Part shown: in pieces, positions 1-10,848 of the stretch
Layout: each line of letters opens with the position of its first letter
Position numbering within the stretch: the stretch's first letter is position 1
DNA from: Diplonema papillatum
Taxonomy: Eukaryota > Euglenozoa > Diplonemea > Diplonemida > Diplonemidae
Length of the DNA stretch: 64,000 nt
Assembly: GCA_030068145.1 (NCBI GenBank)
Contig: JAPJBO010000285.1
Span: 183,934-247,933, forward strand
Direction of reading: 5' to 3'
The notes under the pieces: generated by a model
Seen by the model: the letters and a program-made list of their open reading frames with translations, nothing else
The model's database searches: none
What the model was told of the DNA's origin: nothing
Position numbers and translations under genes: made by a program

Positions 1-660
1 TCGGGCGAAGCTAAGTTCGGGTGAAGCAAAGTTCTGGTGAAGCTAAGTTCGGGCGAAACAAAGTTCGGGCGAAGCAAAGTTCGGGCGAAGGTGAAGCTAA
101 GTTCGGGCGAAACAAAGTCCGGGCGAAGCTAAGTTCTGGGTGAAGCAAAGTTCGGACGTTCTGGTGAAGCTAAGATCGGGCGAAAAAGTTCGGCGAAGCT
201 AAGTTCGGGTGAAGCAAAGTTCGGGCGAAGCTAAGTTCTGGTGAAGCAAAGTTCGGGCGAAGCTAAGTTCGGGTGAAGCAAAGTTCTGGTGAAGCTAAGT
301 TCGGGCGAAACAAAGTTCGGGCGAAACAAAGTTCGGGCGAAGCAAAGTTCTGGGCGAAGCTAAGTTCGGATGAAGCAAAGTTCTGGTGAAGCAAAGTTCG
401 GGCGAAACAAAGCTCTGGGGGAAGCAAAGTTCGGGCGAAGCAAAGTTCGGGCGAAGCTAAGTTCTGGTGAAGCAAAGTTCGGGCGAAGCAAAGTTCGGGT
501 CAAGCTAAGTTCGGGCGAAACAAAGTCCGGGCGAAGCTAAGTTCTGGGGGAAGCAAAGTTCGGGTGAAGCAAAGTTCTGGTGAAGCTAAGATCGGGCGAA
601 ACAAAGTTCGGGCGAAGCTAAGTTCGGGTGAAGCTAAGTTCGGATGAAGCAAAGTTCTGG
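1..660. repeat. Tandem repeat, ~17-18 bp unit
   Basis: Imperfect head-to-tail copies of a 17-18 bp unit of the type AAGTTCGGGCGAAGCTA fill the first 660 bases. The main variants are CGGGCGAA, CTGGTGAA and CGGGTGAA. The array probably continues beyond the window edge. The reading frames seen in it only reflect the repeat period and are not genes. Confidence 0.9.
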
Positions 661-663
661 TGA

Positions 664-945
664 ACATTGCATGTTCATAGGACCTCCAGTCTCGAAAAAT
701 TCTCAAAAACTTCAAACCGAAAAAAACACTTCGCGCGGGGATCGAACCGCGGACCTGTGGGTCCGGAGACCGCCGCACTGTTGAAGTGGACCATACAGGC
801 ATGAAATCCGAAAAACGGAAAAAGCCAACCCCGCGCTATTATCCAGTTCAAAACAATACACTTTTTTAGTGTAGAGAAAAGTGGGGTTGGCTCGAATAGA
901 GGCTATTCACATTGCATGTTCATAGGACCTCCAGTCTCGAAAAAT
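664..945 (-). repeat. SINE-like unit with tRNA-like segment between 37-bp direct repeats
   Basis: The same 37 bases occur at 664-700 and 909-945. Between them, about 726-800 on the minus strand, is a tRNA-like stretch: a TGGTCCAC-type A-box region and GGTTCGATCC as a good pol III B box, in a CCGCG/CGCGG-type stem. Anticodon and T-arm pairing is poor, so I read it as a tRNA-derived retroposed sequence rather than a working tRNA. The 37-bp repeats could be an unusually long target duplication or a separate duplication. Confidence 0.4.
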
Positions 946-2393
946 CAACTACCTCGACAGCACCACGTGCAAGAAGCATCACACCTACGAAGAACACAAG
1001 AAGAGGCACACACTTCTGGTGGCACAAAAAAAGGCTGGCGCGGTTGTTGTGGACGTTGACGCCGGTACCGCAAACGTCACTGAAAAGGGGACCGCTACAG
1101 GACTTCACGAGGTTGGTTGCGATGGCCGGCATGAAGGCAGGGGCAGTGGCTTGCATGCGTGTCTTTTTCAGAAAGCATGTCTCCCCGGCAATTCCCCACA
1201 CGAGGACGCTCATGGATATGAGTCGGGGGTGCGATGCGAAGACGCAGATGCAGAAGGATCTAATAGAGACGATCGGGACATCGTTTGGCATTGGGTTTGA
1301 TGGATCCATCATCGACGAGCTCAAGGAGCAGGCATTGGCAGTGGTCGCATACGACAAGGGACGAGCATACTTGCTGGGACTTCGCGTTGGAGAGGACGGT
1401 GAAGCCTTGGACACAACCTCTCAGTCGGAGTTTGTTGCCAACGTCCTCAAGGACTACGGGATCAAGATACCCAACGTCGCTTACATCGTCGTTGACAAGG
1501 CGTCGACGAACGTGGTCGCCCTTCAGGACTGGGAGGGCATTGTGATATACTGCTTCGGTCACCATCTGAAAAATGCCATCAAGCCGTGGTTCAAGCTGAG
1601 TCACCCGAACGCCCACGACACACTGCGTCTCTTCAGCAACGCTTTCTACAAAGCACCCACGCGTGAGGTTCGGTGGGTGCAGGCGCAGAAGGCAGTCGTG
1701 ACCCATGATGTCGATGCAGCCGCTACAGAAGACGAGATTCCGATCGCCCAAAAGCTGACTGCCCTGCTGTCGTTGCACGAGGATGGCGAAGACGTCGAAG
1801 CTGACATCCTTGAGTGTCTTGGTGAAGGAGATGGAGACATGTTGGAGCGTGCAAAGGAGAGGTTGACGCAAGCTCAAAATGAGAACGTGCCAGTGGACTT
1901 GACACCAGAACCACAACGCGAGCAACGTCCCAGCCCGGAATACCCCCCCTCTATCAACGACACGAGGTGGGATTCCACCTTCAGATGCCTTGCCCACCTG
2001 GTCCCCCGCCTGCAGTCTCTTCCAGCATTTCTTGAGAAAGAACTGAAAAGGAACACCACACCCGAGAGTATCCAACTACTTGCGGGGAAGTTCAGCGATG
2101 CAGACGTCACAGAAACGTGTGCAGCTCTTGTAACGGCCTTGGAAGCCATGGAACCCGTCATGCCCCTTTTCAGTTTTGCTGCTGATCCACCCGCGCGCAA
2201 GCCCCTTGCAGCGGAACTCCCCGCCATGGTTGCAAAAGCCATGAAGGCCGTTGGCAACGATCTCTCCGCCGTCCTGAAAGAGATGTGGAGCACCTATCTT
2301 TCCCGGGACATCTTCAAATCCATGTGGCTCTTTTGCCCTGAGAAGCTGGGTACGTGGGTATGTGCAGGAATGGAAGTAAAAGTCCACGAATAA
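912..2393 (+). mobile_element. hAT-superfamily-like transposase fragment
   Basis: An open frame of about 490 codons without an ATG at its left edge; its first codons lie inside the 37-bp repeat. It has hAT-like features: a GIGFDGS segment and a YIVVDKAST segment that can serve as the first two catalytic Asp, then a CFGHHLKNAIK block and an NDTRWDSTFRCL block typical of the 'tRW' region. The C-terminal part of hAT transposases (dimerisation domain with the last Glu) is missing, and the frame ends just before a perfect hairpin at 2436-2498. I call it a truncated, probably inactive copy. Family assignment rests on motif order only. Confidence 0.6.
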
Positions 2394-2435
2394 ATACTAA
2401 GACTACTGAGTATTTTTCATTGGAAAACGTTCACC

Positions 2436-2498
2436 CGCACCCCACCCGCACTCCACACGGACTCACACCGAGTCCGTGTGGAGTGCGGGTGGGGTGCG
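2436..2498. repeat. Perfect 28-bp inverted repeat (hairpin)
   Basis: Left arm 2436-2463 is exactly complementary to right arm 2471-2498, with a 7-base loop. It lies 43 bases after the end of the hAT-like frame. It may be a terminal structure of an element or a small foldback repeat. Confidence 0.85.
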
Positions 2499-5400
2499 TG
2501 TGGGGTGCGGGTAGGAGTCGTCGGCGGAAAAAAAAAAAAATCTGCGCGGAATGCGGCGGACTGCATAGTATGTTCTTTGCTTATTTTTCTTTCCGGGACT
2601 TTGTCCCGACGGCAGAAAGAAGTGTCAGAATCGTTCTGCGCAGTCCTCTTTTGTTTTCAGCCGCTTCCACAACAGAAACGAAAAGCAAAGCAACGAGGGT
2701 GGTGTTTGCCACCTGTACCTTCCCTCGTGGAAACAGCCTTATTGAGACACGTCGGTACCGAGAAGCATCCCGGCTCGGGCAACGAGCAAAAGCAAGAGGG
2801 GCCAAACGAACTGAAGGAGCGAGGTTGGCAACTACGAGAGAGAAATTGCCTGGGGTGCTTTCCCTTTTCTTTTTGTCAACTCTGATTCATTCTGAATGCT
2901 TGAGTTCGCCCCTTGAATGTTGCCCTACTGGGTGTGCAGACTTGAGCCCTCTTCGGTCAGTCAAAGTTCTTCGTTTTCTGGATAGGTCCTCTGGACCTCA
3001 GAGGGTGTCCTCGGTGAAACAGACCCACGGTCTGTTTCAGCGCTTCGTTTTGTTTGTGCGTGCCGCGATACATTGGAGGGGGGGCAACCCGTAAGGTTGC
3101 AAAATACTAAACAGATAGCTAGAAGCGGGGTGGCCGGATTGTCTACTACTAGTGTCCTGCCCAATCGGGGGGCCCAAACCGCCCACCTGGGAACCGCAGA
3201 AACGCCGGCGGGTTAACCTAGCGCAAACGATTGTGGACCTGCACGCGTTCAGTGTGATCACTGTCACCGCTACGTGTCAACCGTACCAAGTCCGCTAAGG
3301 GTCTGGGTATCGCATGCCATGTAACAGACACAGAAGATGGCAAGAACCTGAGGAGCAACCGTGGACAACTAGGTCAGGTTTCGACAATCCGACCACCCCG
3401 TAGAAGAGAGGAAGTATGTGCGAACGAGTGCCCCATCTTCTCTCGGGAAGACTTATGAGCTTGTAAACATCTACAGAGGCGGTTTACGGGATACGATGTT
3501 GGCGGCACGTGCCTTTACTCAAAGGCTGACAGACACGAGTAGCAGACTACTCGCTTGACATGGCTAGTTTCTGACAGTCACTGTCAAGAACAGCAGCAGG
3601 AGGAGCCCGCACAGTTGAACAAGGCCTAATGGGTGAATCAAGCGACACTGATATATCTGGTAATACTCTTCAATGTGGTGAAGCAAACACGCGTGGTATC
3701 GCTTTTCGGAAAGAATATGGGTGACGATGATATGGGTGGGGGCATGAAGCTAGGATGCACGGTGAGCTCCAGCCACAGAAGATGGAGTGAAAAAGGAGGG
3801 TGTAGAAGAATTGAGAAAAAGCCGGTGCGGCGCCAGCTTTTCGGGTGTGGTCGCCACGTATGTACCCCTTGTCAGACCTGGAGCGGGGGTTCTTGTAACG
3901 TTCAAGCAGCGTTGCCTTGCAGGCTCGTTTTGTGCTAGCATCAAGTCGCCTCAGAAACAACAGGAGGGAGGAGGCAGGAAGGTCTTCTGATCAAACACGA
4001 AGCAGACCACAGGCGAATGCGTTCTCTGATTGGCCATATCGATGAACACGAAGCCGCATCACAGGGAGAAAGAGTCGTTTCGATCTATTTTTTCGTTTTG
4101 AGTGTGTTTCCGACGATCCCGGACGTGCATATTTTTTCTTTCATCCCAAAGATCGGACCCTCGCGCTAGTGAGCCGCTACATATTCTTTTTTCGTCAGTG
4201 TGGCTTCTAACCAGATCACCCGCTAAAGTCATCTTGCCGACAATAATGGCCAGTTATTCGGGTTGTTGTCAAACATATGGCCGGCCAGCATGATCCGAGT
4301 TCGAGAAACGTTGACTTGCTGTGACCATGGCCAACCAAAGCGGGTCGGCTGTGTAGTGCTACAACTGATGCGAGCCGGCAAAGGCAAGTCAATTCTGGAC
4401 TGTGTTCACTGTCGGAGAGACTTTCTCACGATTGACCGGTCTCGCTGAGCAGTCAACAGCGTTGTAGAAAACTGTGGTTTCGCTAACCCTAGAGGCTGCA
4501 TAGCTTGTGCTCCGAAAATACGGATACCCATGTGAAGAATTTTGGTTCGCTTTCTTTTGGTAAGGGGCCTCGGTTAGGCGTGTCAGGACAGGCAGGCAAG
4601 GAAACGGGGACGGATTGGTTGAAGATTCTTATCGAGGCCGCGCGGACGGCGCAATCGAGTCGCCTCGGAACTCGTAGAGTGTGTACACAAGGGCATCCAC
4701 GGCATGGCGCGGAGTCTGTCGGTCAGTGTTTGGCCAAAACGTCATGGGCCGGAGCCTTTCGGTCAGATTCTGACACAAAGGCCGTGAGTCAGAGTGTTGG
4801 TCAGAATCAGACCCGGACGTCATGGGGCAGATCTCTGACCACAATGCCAGGTGCCCTGCACCGTACGTAGCAGCACATGCATCGGAGGATGGATTTTATT
4901 TTAGCGTCTATTTAGAGTGAAAGTTCGCTTGGAACTTTTTTGACAGGAGATGCGAGCTTGGCGGCAGCTTCTGGCGGTATGGAACGGGGTACCACATGTG
5001 AGGAATGGGACAGCCTCACATGACGTTGCTCGCACGACGATGGCTGTTTTTTCAGCTTTCTTGTCGACTGGGTGTTTGCTGCGATGATCCCGCCGCCTTT
5101 TCTCCTGATGTTGTGCTTGAGCTCTGTTCCGCGCATGGTGAGATTTCGTGCTGAATAGATCTGGCACGACTTTCTGACGAAAGTTGTTTCACTCACTGCA
5201 CAACTTCGTTTTCCTTCTCGAGGGCAGTGCTCCCGACTACCTCCGAAATGCTGGAGGAAGCCTAATGTCGGTAGAGTAATAATCTTTTTTCCTGCTGACG
5301 CTGACAGATCTTTGTAGATGCCAACGTGACGGTGGTATGGGCCTTATAGAAGGTCGCCATGACTGCAGCGGGTAGTAGAAGTTGCTCCCGTTGATTGACG

Positions 5401-6760
5401 CCGCAGTCTTGCCCACCCACAACAACAAAACACACAATATTTCCTCCTAAGAACAGACACCCTGTATGCCAAGGTGGCAGATTCCCTGGGAAATCTGTTA
5501 AACACAGAGACTTTGCAGGACAGATCTGGCAGGTGGGGGAGTGGTCACGAGCCTCGACGAACAGTTCAATTCCGAGTGATGCTGGTGGTCCACTCAGCGC
5601 CCCGAGAACGGAGTCTTTGAAGACTCGAGAAATGCAGAGGCCAGGCAAGGAACGGTTGGCATGGTGCGTGGTACTCATTTGCGTGCAAATGAGTCCGCAC
5701 TGACGCGACAACAGGGCCCGGACGATGCACAATCTTCGGGAACTGCCAAGCAGGGAGAGCGCGCCGACCCGCCGAAAGAGCCGAATAATGCTAGAAGTCG
5801 CCCTCCCTCGCTGCTGCGGTGACGTCCCGACTCCGCCCCCGCTCTAGCCGCAGACGCGAAACCGGTAAACCGGTTGCGTGGATTCAGCAGCATGCCGAAT
5901 CCACAGAACACACATCCGCGTTCTGCGAGGCGCCAACGCGCTGAACGGTAGCAGCCTATTTGTGAGCAGTACTGGCGGAGCGCAGAATGAACCGACGGCT
6001 GGCCTGACGGGTCCGAGTTCCGGCGTTTTTTTTGTGGCGGTATATCCCGAAGAGGTTGCGTTTCAGAGGGTTGTTTTGCACCTGTGTGCGGCACCACGAC
6101 GAAGAGACCCACCCACTGTCGCAGGGCTGACTGGGCTGTGATGTCCAGTTTCTGAATCCTTGAGTGTTCGCCTTCGAACGCCGCCCTACTGGCTTCTTCG
6201 AGAGCCATCCGGGCCTGCCTGGATGCTGCCTTGGGTTGCTTGCACATCGATCGGGCACACAGCAATCGGCGGCCCGTATTGTCCTAGCGAGTGACAGAGT
6301 GACAGAGTGAGCCAAAATGCCTCTCATCTCATCTTTAAGACACGGCTGTGCCGCGCATTCTCTTGACAGACGCTGGCGTCCGGCATTGTGCTTGTGTCGT
6401 ACAGTCGTTGGGTGGGTGCAGTGGCCGTCCTAAGTCAGGTTCTGGGGAGGCTCCGTATTTTTTTGTGCAAGCACTTGCTTTGTAAGAAATACTTGAGGAG
6501 ACTGCCAGTTGCGATTCTCACAAAGGAGGCAAATGAGTCTGATGACTCCCCACTATCGCAACAACATTCCAAATCTCAAAGGAGGTACAGGTGCTGTAGC
6601 CCCACACGAAACACAGGTAAATCTGGGTTGCGTGGCAGGCGTAAGCGTTCAACGAAGCGGACTCGAGCCCTCATCGGTCGGTCAAAGTCCTACGTTTTCT
6701 GTATATAGGCGGCGTTTAGAGGACGCAGGTCGCATGCCAGCAGCAGGTGCCCTCGCGCGC
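2499..6760. other. Intergenic DNA without a recognised gene
   Basis: No reading frame here resembles a known protein. A block at 2898-2990 recurs in two halves at about 6148-6196 and 6657-6720. 3070-3700 is a compositionally even, possibly structured stretch with no long frame, which could be the 3' part of a retroposon. 4680-4860 has scattered GGTCAGA-type motifs. Confidence 0.5.
2898..2990 (+). repeat. Dispersed repeat block, split copy at 6148-6196 and 6657-6720
   Basis: The sequence around CTTGAGTTCGCC ... GCCCTACTGGG is matched near 6150. The adjoining GAGCCCTCTTCGGTCAGTC block is matched near 6665. The two halves are adjacent here but about 460 bp apart at the second locus, which suggests an insertion or a composite repeat. 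Confidence 0.55.
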
Positions 6761-9709
6761 TCACACGAAAGCGTCGTTGCCGTCGCGGGGTTGGCTGCTG
6801 CTGGTGGCGGCGCCGGCCGCGTCGCCCTGGTCCTGCAGCACGGTCGAGTCCTCGAAGAACGTGCTGTACTGCTTGGCCTCGTTGCGCGACAGCATCGCTT
6901 TGATCGCCGCCACTTTTTTGCGGTGGTCCGTCGTCACGAACCACAGTGCGACGCCGGCCAAGGCAACACCGGCGACCGAAATGACAACGAAAAGCAGCAC
7001 TTGGCTGTGCCCGCCGGAGGGGGCCGGCGGCGGCTCTTCGGCGGGGGGGCGGGGGGTGAACGACTGCGTCGCGTACGTCATCGACTTGGTGTTGATGACC
7101 GTTTGGTATATCGTGTCCGGAGACTGTACAGTCCCCAGCAGCGACTCCATGGTGGCATCGGTGAACGTCGAAGACGAGCCGGTGGATAGATTCGCAGCTA
7201 GATCGGGGACTCGTATGTCCGATAGTTCCGAGATGTCGGAAGTGCCCTGGATCAGGTACCAGGCAGACGGGTTGACTACCCCGTCGATCTCGTGTCGATC
7301 GCCGATGGGCCACTGCTCCGCAACATCGGTTCTGTTCCTCGCCAACGCAACGCCTTGCGCGCCCGACGCGCCGGAAAGGATGTAGTACGTTGCGCTTGCG
7401 ATTTCCTCTGTCGCGAGCAACTCCACGGCCGATTCGTAGTCGTACGCGCCCTCCAGCACCCGCCGGACCATCGCGTCGGCCGGCATTGCCTGGGCTGCGA
7501 GCGCGGCGATGTTGCCGGCAACCGTGCCGCTGAGGCGGACGTTCGCCTGCACGGAGAACGCGCCAGAGCCGGCCATCCCCGTGCAGAAGTAGACGAAGCC
7601 GGCGACGGTGGTCCCGCGGTAGGCGAGCGCGGCCTGCTTCGTGGCCAGCACGTCGACGACGGCGCCGCGGAAGAGGGACGCGAGTGCCGGGTACCCCCCG
7701 ACCATGTCGAAGGAGACGCCGTGGATGTTGCTCGGCTGCACGGTCGACGCCGCGACGACGCCGACGCCGCCCAGCCCGTCCGACTGCGGCGAGCCCTGGG
7801 CCAGGAACAGGTACACCAAATTCGCCGCCGCCGCCACGTTTACGTCGGTCCCCGTGCACTCTGCGTAGAAGTGGATCTCGTCCGCGTGCGGAAGCCACGT
7901 GAGCGCCTGTGTGGCGGGGGGGGAATCTCTTAGTTAAATTTTAGGCAGAGCACTGCCTCTCATGCACGGTTGATGCTAGCATCAAGTCTTCTTCGAGTAG
8001 AAAAATCGAAAAAGATAAAAAGGGGAGCGCACGGCTCCCAAAGTGGGGTGTGAAACCTTGAGGGACTAGCCCTCTTGTGTGTGTTTTCTTTGTGATAACA
8101 ACGCCTTGTTGGTACTAAGATTTAGTAGTTGGCAGCGTACTGCATGAAACTGACCACAGGCAGGCGAATTCCTGCTAGTGCGCACAAACGAAAACGACCG
8201 ACGGCTTACGTCGTTCTGTGTGTTGTCGGCAACTTTTGCTTTTTGCATTGCTTGTGTTCTGTTGTAGACCATTTTTATCCGAGTCTAGAGGTTGGTAAAT
8301 TGAAATTCTCAATTTAGCTCTCTAGCGAGCTATCCCACTTTTCTGGGGCAGGCCGTGGGGGTACCCCCACCCCGGACATTTCTCTACCGTTTTTTTCTGG
8401 TATTTTTGAGAAATCAAAATTCGTCGAAAAAAATTCTCGCGGCGGACAACGGCATGGCACAGTCGTCAGTTGACGACGTTCCTTACCTACGGGTGGGAGG
8501 TTCGGTTCCCGCCGGTGGACTTTTTTCCGGGTCTGCACTCAGCATCAATTTGATGATGATCAAAGGTTCACCAGGGGCGGTCCGGAGGGGCCCTCCCTCC
8601 TGGATAAGGGCCCCCAACTTGCCATCATCCCGAACTTAGCATCAGGGTTTTCCGGGGGGGTCTATCAGGGTTCAACGGGTTCGGGTTTTCACAAACGCCC
8701 AACTGGGTTTGCACAAACGCCGGACTGGGCAAAAAGGTTCGGGTTGCACCAGCGCCGGACTGGACAAAAAAGGTTCGGGTTTGCACCAACGCCGGACTGG
8801 GCAAAAGGTGCGGATTTGCACCAACGCCAGACTGCGGACTGAGCAAAAGGTTACCTCTAGACTCGCTAAGGGTGGTCCTAGCACCAATGTACTCTTTCCA
8901 TTTTCCGACAACTAGCATTGCTTCGCCTCTTTTGGACCCCGCCCATCACCCGAACTCGCCGATCAATTTGCACCCTTTTGTAGATAGAAATGCAGCCAGG
9001 TAGCCCATTCTGACACGAGCTCTGTCACCAGGCTCTTGCGCAACACCCGTTGACACACACTTCTCATTACATCCAGGTTGCATCTGGCAAAAGCCGGCTG
9101 GTGGTTGTTGGAAGGTCATTTTTTGTGCCTAACAAATGCAATTTGTCAAGAACAAAACACGATCGGTGACAGCGTACTATAAAGGGTCGTAAATGAATGT
9201 CTGCCTCACGGAGGAACATGTCAGCACGGAGTTTTTCGTAATAACAATTAATTGTAAACACGAAAGAGAACGCTGGCAGCGTGTTTGGGAGAAGATTAGC
9301 CTACCGATCATATGCACTCACTATCACTCACTAACAGGCTAATCCTCCCCCGGCACGTACAAACAAAAACATGGCACTAACTCGTGGACCACATGGATTA
9401 ACATGCAGGCTTGTTGGCATGGACTTCGCATCTTTGTTGTTTTCAACTCCGGCAGACAAGAGGGGGACTCAGGATTCGGCTATTCCCGCACACCTTGCCT
9501 GCGTCGGCTAGGAAGTCGCTCCAGCCCGATTCGGTGATGACGCGCTCGATTTCGGCGTAGATTTCGGCGATTGAGGATTCGTGATCGCCGCATATCCCGC
9601 GCAGGCGGTCGGCGGCCGGGTCATCGAGATCGAACGTGTACAGAGGCGGGGGCACTGCAGTGACCAAGCTGACCAAGCCGAGCGAGAGTGCCGCTAAGGC
9701 GCTACGCAT
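6761..9709 (-). CDS. Acid ceramidase/NAAA-like protein, membrane-anchored, catalytic residues apparently lost
   Basis: Two exons on the minus strand, 9709-9494 and 7906-6761, joined in phase 0 by a GTGTGC donor and a CACAG acceptor; 453 residues. The ATG at 9709 opens a signal peptide (about residues 1-19), followed by a PPPLYTFDLDDP block like the acid ceramidase N-terminus. Exon 2 has the family order: DVNVAAAANLVYLF, NIHGVSFDM, a GTTVAGFVYFCTGM.GSGAFSV block, the YDYESAVELL helix, SATYYILSG and VALARNR. In human acid ceramidase the nucleophile Cys opens CTSIVAED, followed by HGRNMDF and ILGGN. Here these read roughly GVGVVAAS, HGVSFDM and ILSGA, so the Cys, the Arg and the Asn appear replaced while Asp and the last Arg remain. 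A C-terminal transmembrane helix lies near residues 375-397 with a short charged tail, unlike the soluble lysosomal enzyme. Fold assignment is good; loss of catalysis is inferred from hand alignment. Confidence 0.75.
7935..7995 (+). repeat. Dispersed repeat with TGATGCTAGCATCA palindrome
   Basis: GGCAGAGCACTGCCTCTC followed by GGTTGATGCTAGCATCAAG is closely matched at 29468-29545, upstream of the polymerase delta gene. Weaker matches lie at 3905-3950, 20365-20385 and 40425-40480. Confidence 0.6.
8445..8525 (+). ncRNA. tRNA-like / SINE head
   Basis: TGGCACAGTCGTCAG resembles a pol III A box and GGTTCGGTTCC a B box, at tRNA-like spacing. Flanking arms CAACGGC and GCCGGTG pair at 6 of 7 positions, as in an acceptor stem. 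The anticodon arm does not fold well, so a tRNA-derived SINE is more likely than a tRNA gene. It lies inside an intron of a gene on the other strand. Confidence 0.4.
8668..8870 (+). repeat. Tandem repeat, ~35 bp unit, about five copies
   Basis: Successive units read roughly GGTTCGGGTTTGCACCAACG followed by CCGGACTGGGCAAAA, with small length differences. Confidence 0.8.
9266..9372 (-). mobile_element. MITE-like repeat, copy 1 (family with GATTAGCCT ... AGGCTAATC)
   Basis: Internal inverted repeat GATTAGCCT/AGGCTAATC, flanked by CGCTGGCAGCGTGTTTGGG on one side and CCCCCGGCACGTACAAACA on the other. Further copies are at 9945-10035 and 59527-59667, in the opposite orientation. No coding capacity. 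Confidence 0.65.
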
Positions 9710-9781
9710 ATCGAGCCCCCCCCCCCTTCCGCACCCACCCTTTGCAGTCGCCTTGCTTTCAAGAGTACTTTGAAGTCCGTG

Positions 9782-9905
9782 GAGAAATATGAAAACGGGG
9801 GGTTTGCCTAGAGGCGTTTCGTGCTGTTCTGCAGACACCTTTTGAGCTACATTGATGACTAAGTTTTCGTAGGTCTTAAACATGGCTAAGTGCGCAATTG
9901 GGGTG
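9782..9905 (+). repeat. Dispersed repeat family with GTGAAAACGGG ... GGTTAAGTGCGC, copy 1
   Basis: Matched over about 125 bp at 15173-15305 and 53171-53300, all in the same orientation. It overlaps the upstream side of the ceramidase-like gene, so part of that gene's leader region may derive from a repeat. Confidence 0.65.
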
Positions 9906-9944
9906 TCAGGAAAGAAGAAAAAGACTAGGCGCGACGGTTGGCTG

Positions 9945-10035
9945 TGCGTGCCCGGGGATGACTAGCCTGTTCTTGAATGAAACATTGATCGTCAGGCGAA
10001 TCTCCGAAACACGCTGTCGGCGCTCTCTTTTGAAG
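9945..10035 (+). mobile_element. MITE-like repeat, copy 2 (partly degenerate)
   Basis: Contains the same order GTGCCCGGGGATGACTAGCC ... GATCGTCAGGCGAATC ... AACACGCTGTCGGCGCTCTC as the copies at 9266-9372 and 59527-59667, but is more diverged. Confidence 0.55.
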
Positions 10036-10382
10036 TTGCGATTAAGTCTTCAACGAGAATGGTGGTCGAGTTCCCGTCGGGGGTCTGCGGGTTGCGATGC
10101 CATCCTTTGACGCTGTGAAGTGATGCCTCTCGTCTCGCCATGTGCACGGCTGCGCTTGCCCGCATCGGCTTGCTCTGGCATTGCGCGGTGGGGAGTAGTT
10201 GGCGATGGGGCACGTGAACCCCCAATTTTTGCGTGCGTGTCCTGAACGTCGATAGCCTCCGAAGCCAGGCAGCAAAAAGGCGGGAAGACAGGTACCCCAC
10301 TGCCGCCACTGGGCCAGTCTCTTTTTTTTTTTGAGGACTAAGCTTATCGGAAGCACTTAAGTCGGGAAAATATATATCGGAA

Positions 10383-10718
10383 CTGCTTCCGTCATATATT
10401 TTTCTGCTTCCGTTATATATTTTCTGCTTCCGTTATATATTTTCAAGCTTCCGTTATATATTTTTCCCAGCTTCCGTTATATATTTTCCAGCTTCCGTTA
10501 TATATTTTCCAGCTTCCGCTATATATTTTCCAGCTTCCGTTATATATTTTCCAGCTTCCGTTATATATTTTCCAGCTTCCGTTATATATTTTCCAGCTTC
10601 CGTTATATATTTTCCAGCTTCCGCTATATATTTTCCAGCTTCCGTTATATATTTTCCAGCTTCCGTTATATATTTTCCAGCTTCCGCTATATATTTTCCA
10701 GCTTCCGTTATATATGCT
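10383..10718 (+). repeat. Subterminal array, 16 units of ~21 bp
   Basis: Sixteen units of the type GCTTCCGTTATATATTTTCCA follow the left TIR almost without interruption; a few have CCGCTATA. The same motif in inverse orientation is found near the right end. The unit shares TCCG and the TATATTTTCC core with the TIR, so these may be transposase-binding sites. Not a CRISPR array: there are no unique spacers. Confidence 0.9.
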
Positions 10719-10848
10719 ATGTTCTGATAAATATTGGAGTGTTTCCATAAGTCACCACACAGAAATGCAGGCCCAAAGTCACCGGAGAAAGCCTAACTAG
10801 ATAACGAAGAAAGCCTAACTAGAGAAACAAAAGAGGAACAGCAACAGG

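Larger units (their letters stand above)
7907..9493 (-). other. Intron of the acid-ceramidase-like gene
   Basis: 1587-bp GT-AG intron. It contains a repeat with the palindrome TGATGCTAGCATCA (7935-7995), a tRNA-like segment (8445-8525), a 35-bp tandem repeat (8668-8870) and a MITE-like repeat near its 5' end (9266-9372). Confidence 0.75.

Noticed and set aside
726-800. Functional tRNA gene
   Set aside because: Good B box but anticodon stem mismatches and an 8-base T loop; better read as tRNA-derived repeat.
263-802. Open frames on the minus strand in the left tandem repeat
   Set aside because: The translation only repeats the period of the array and runs through a tRNA-like sequence.
6690-7898. 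402-codon minus-strand frame overlapping the ceramidase-like exon
   Set aside because: A shifted-frame shadow rich in Arg/Gly; the other minus frame carries the acid ceramidase blocks and splices to a signal-peptide exon.
10383-10718. Regular direct repeats as a possible CRISPR array
   Set aside because: Units abut with no unique spacers, the genome is eukaryotic, and the repeat is mirrored at the other end of a transposon.
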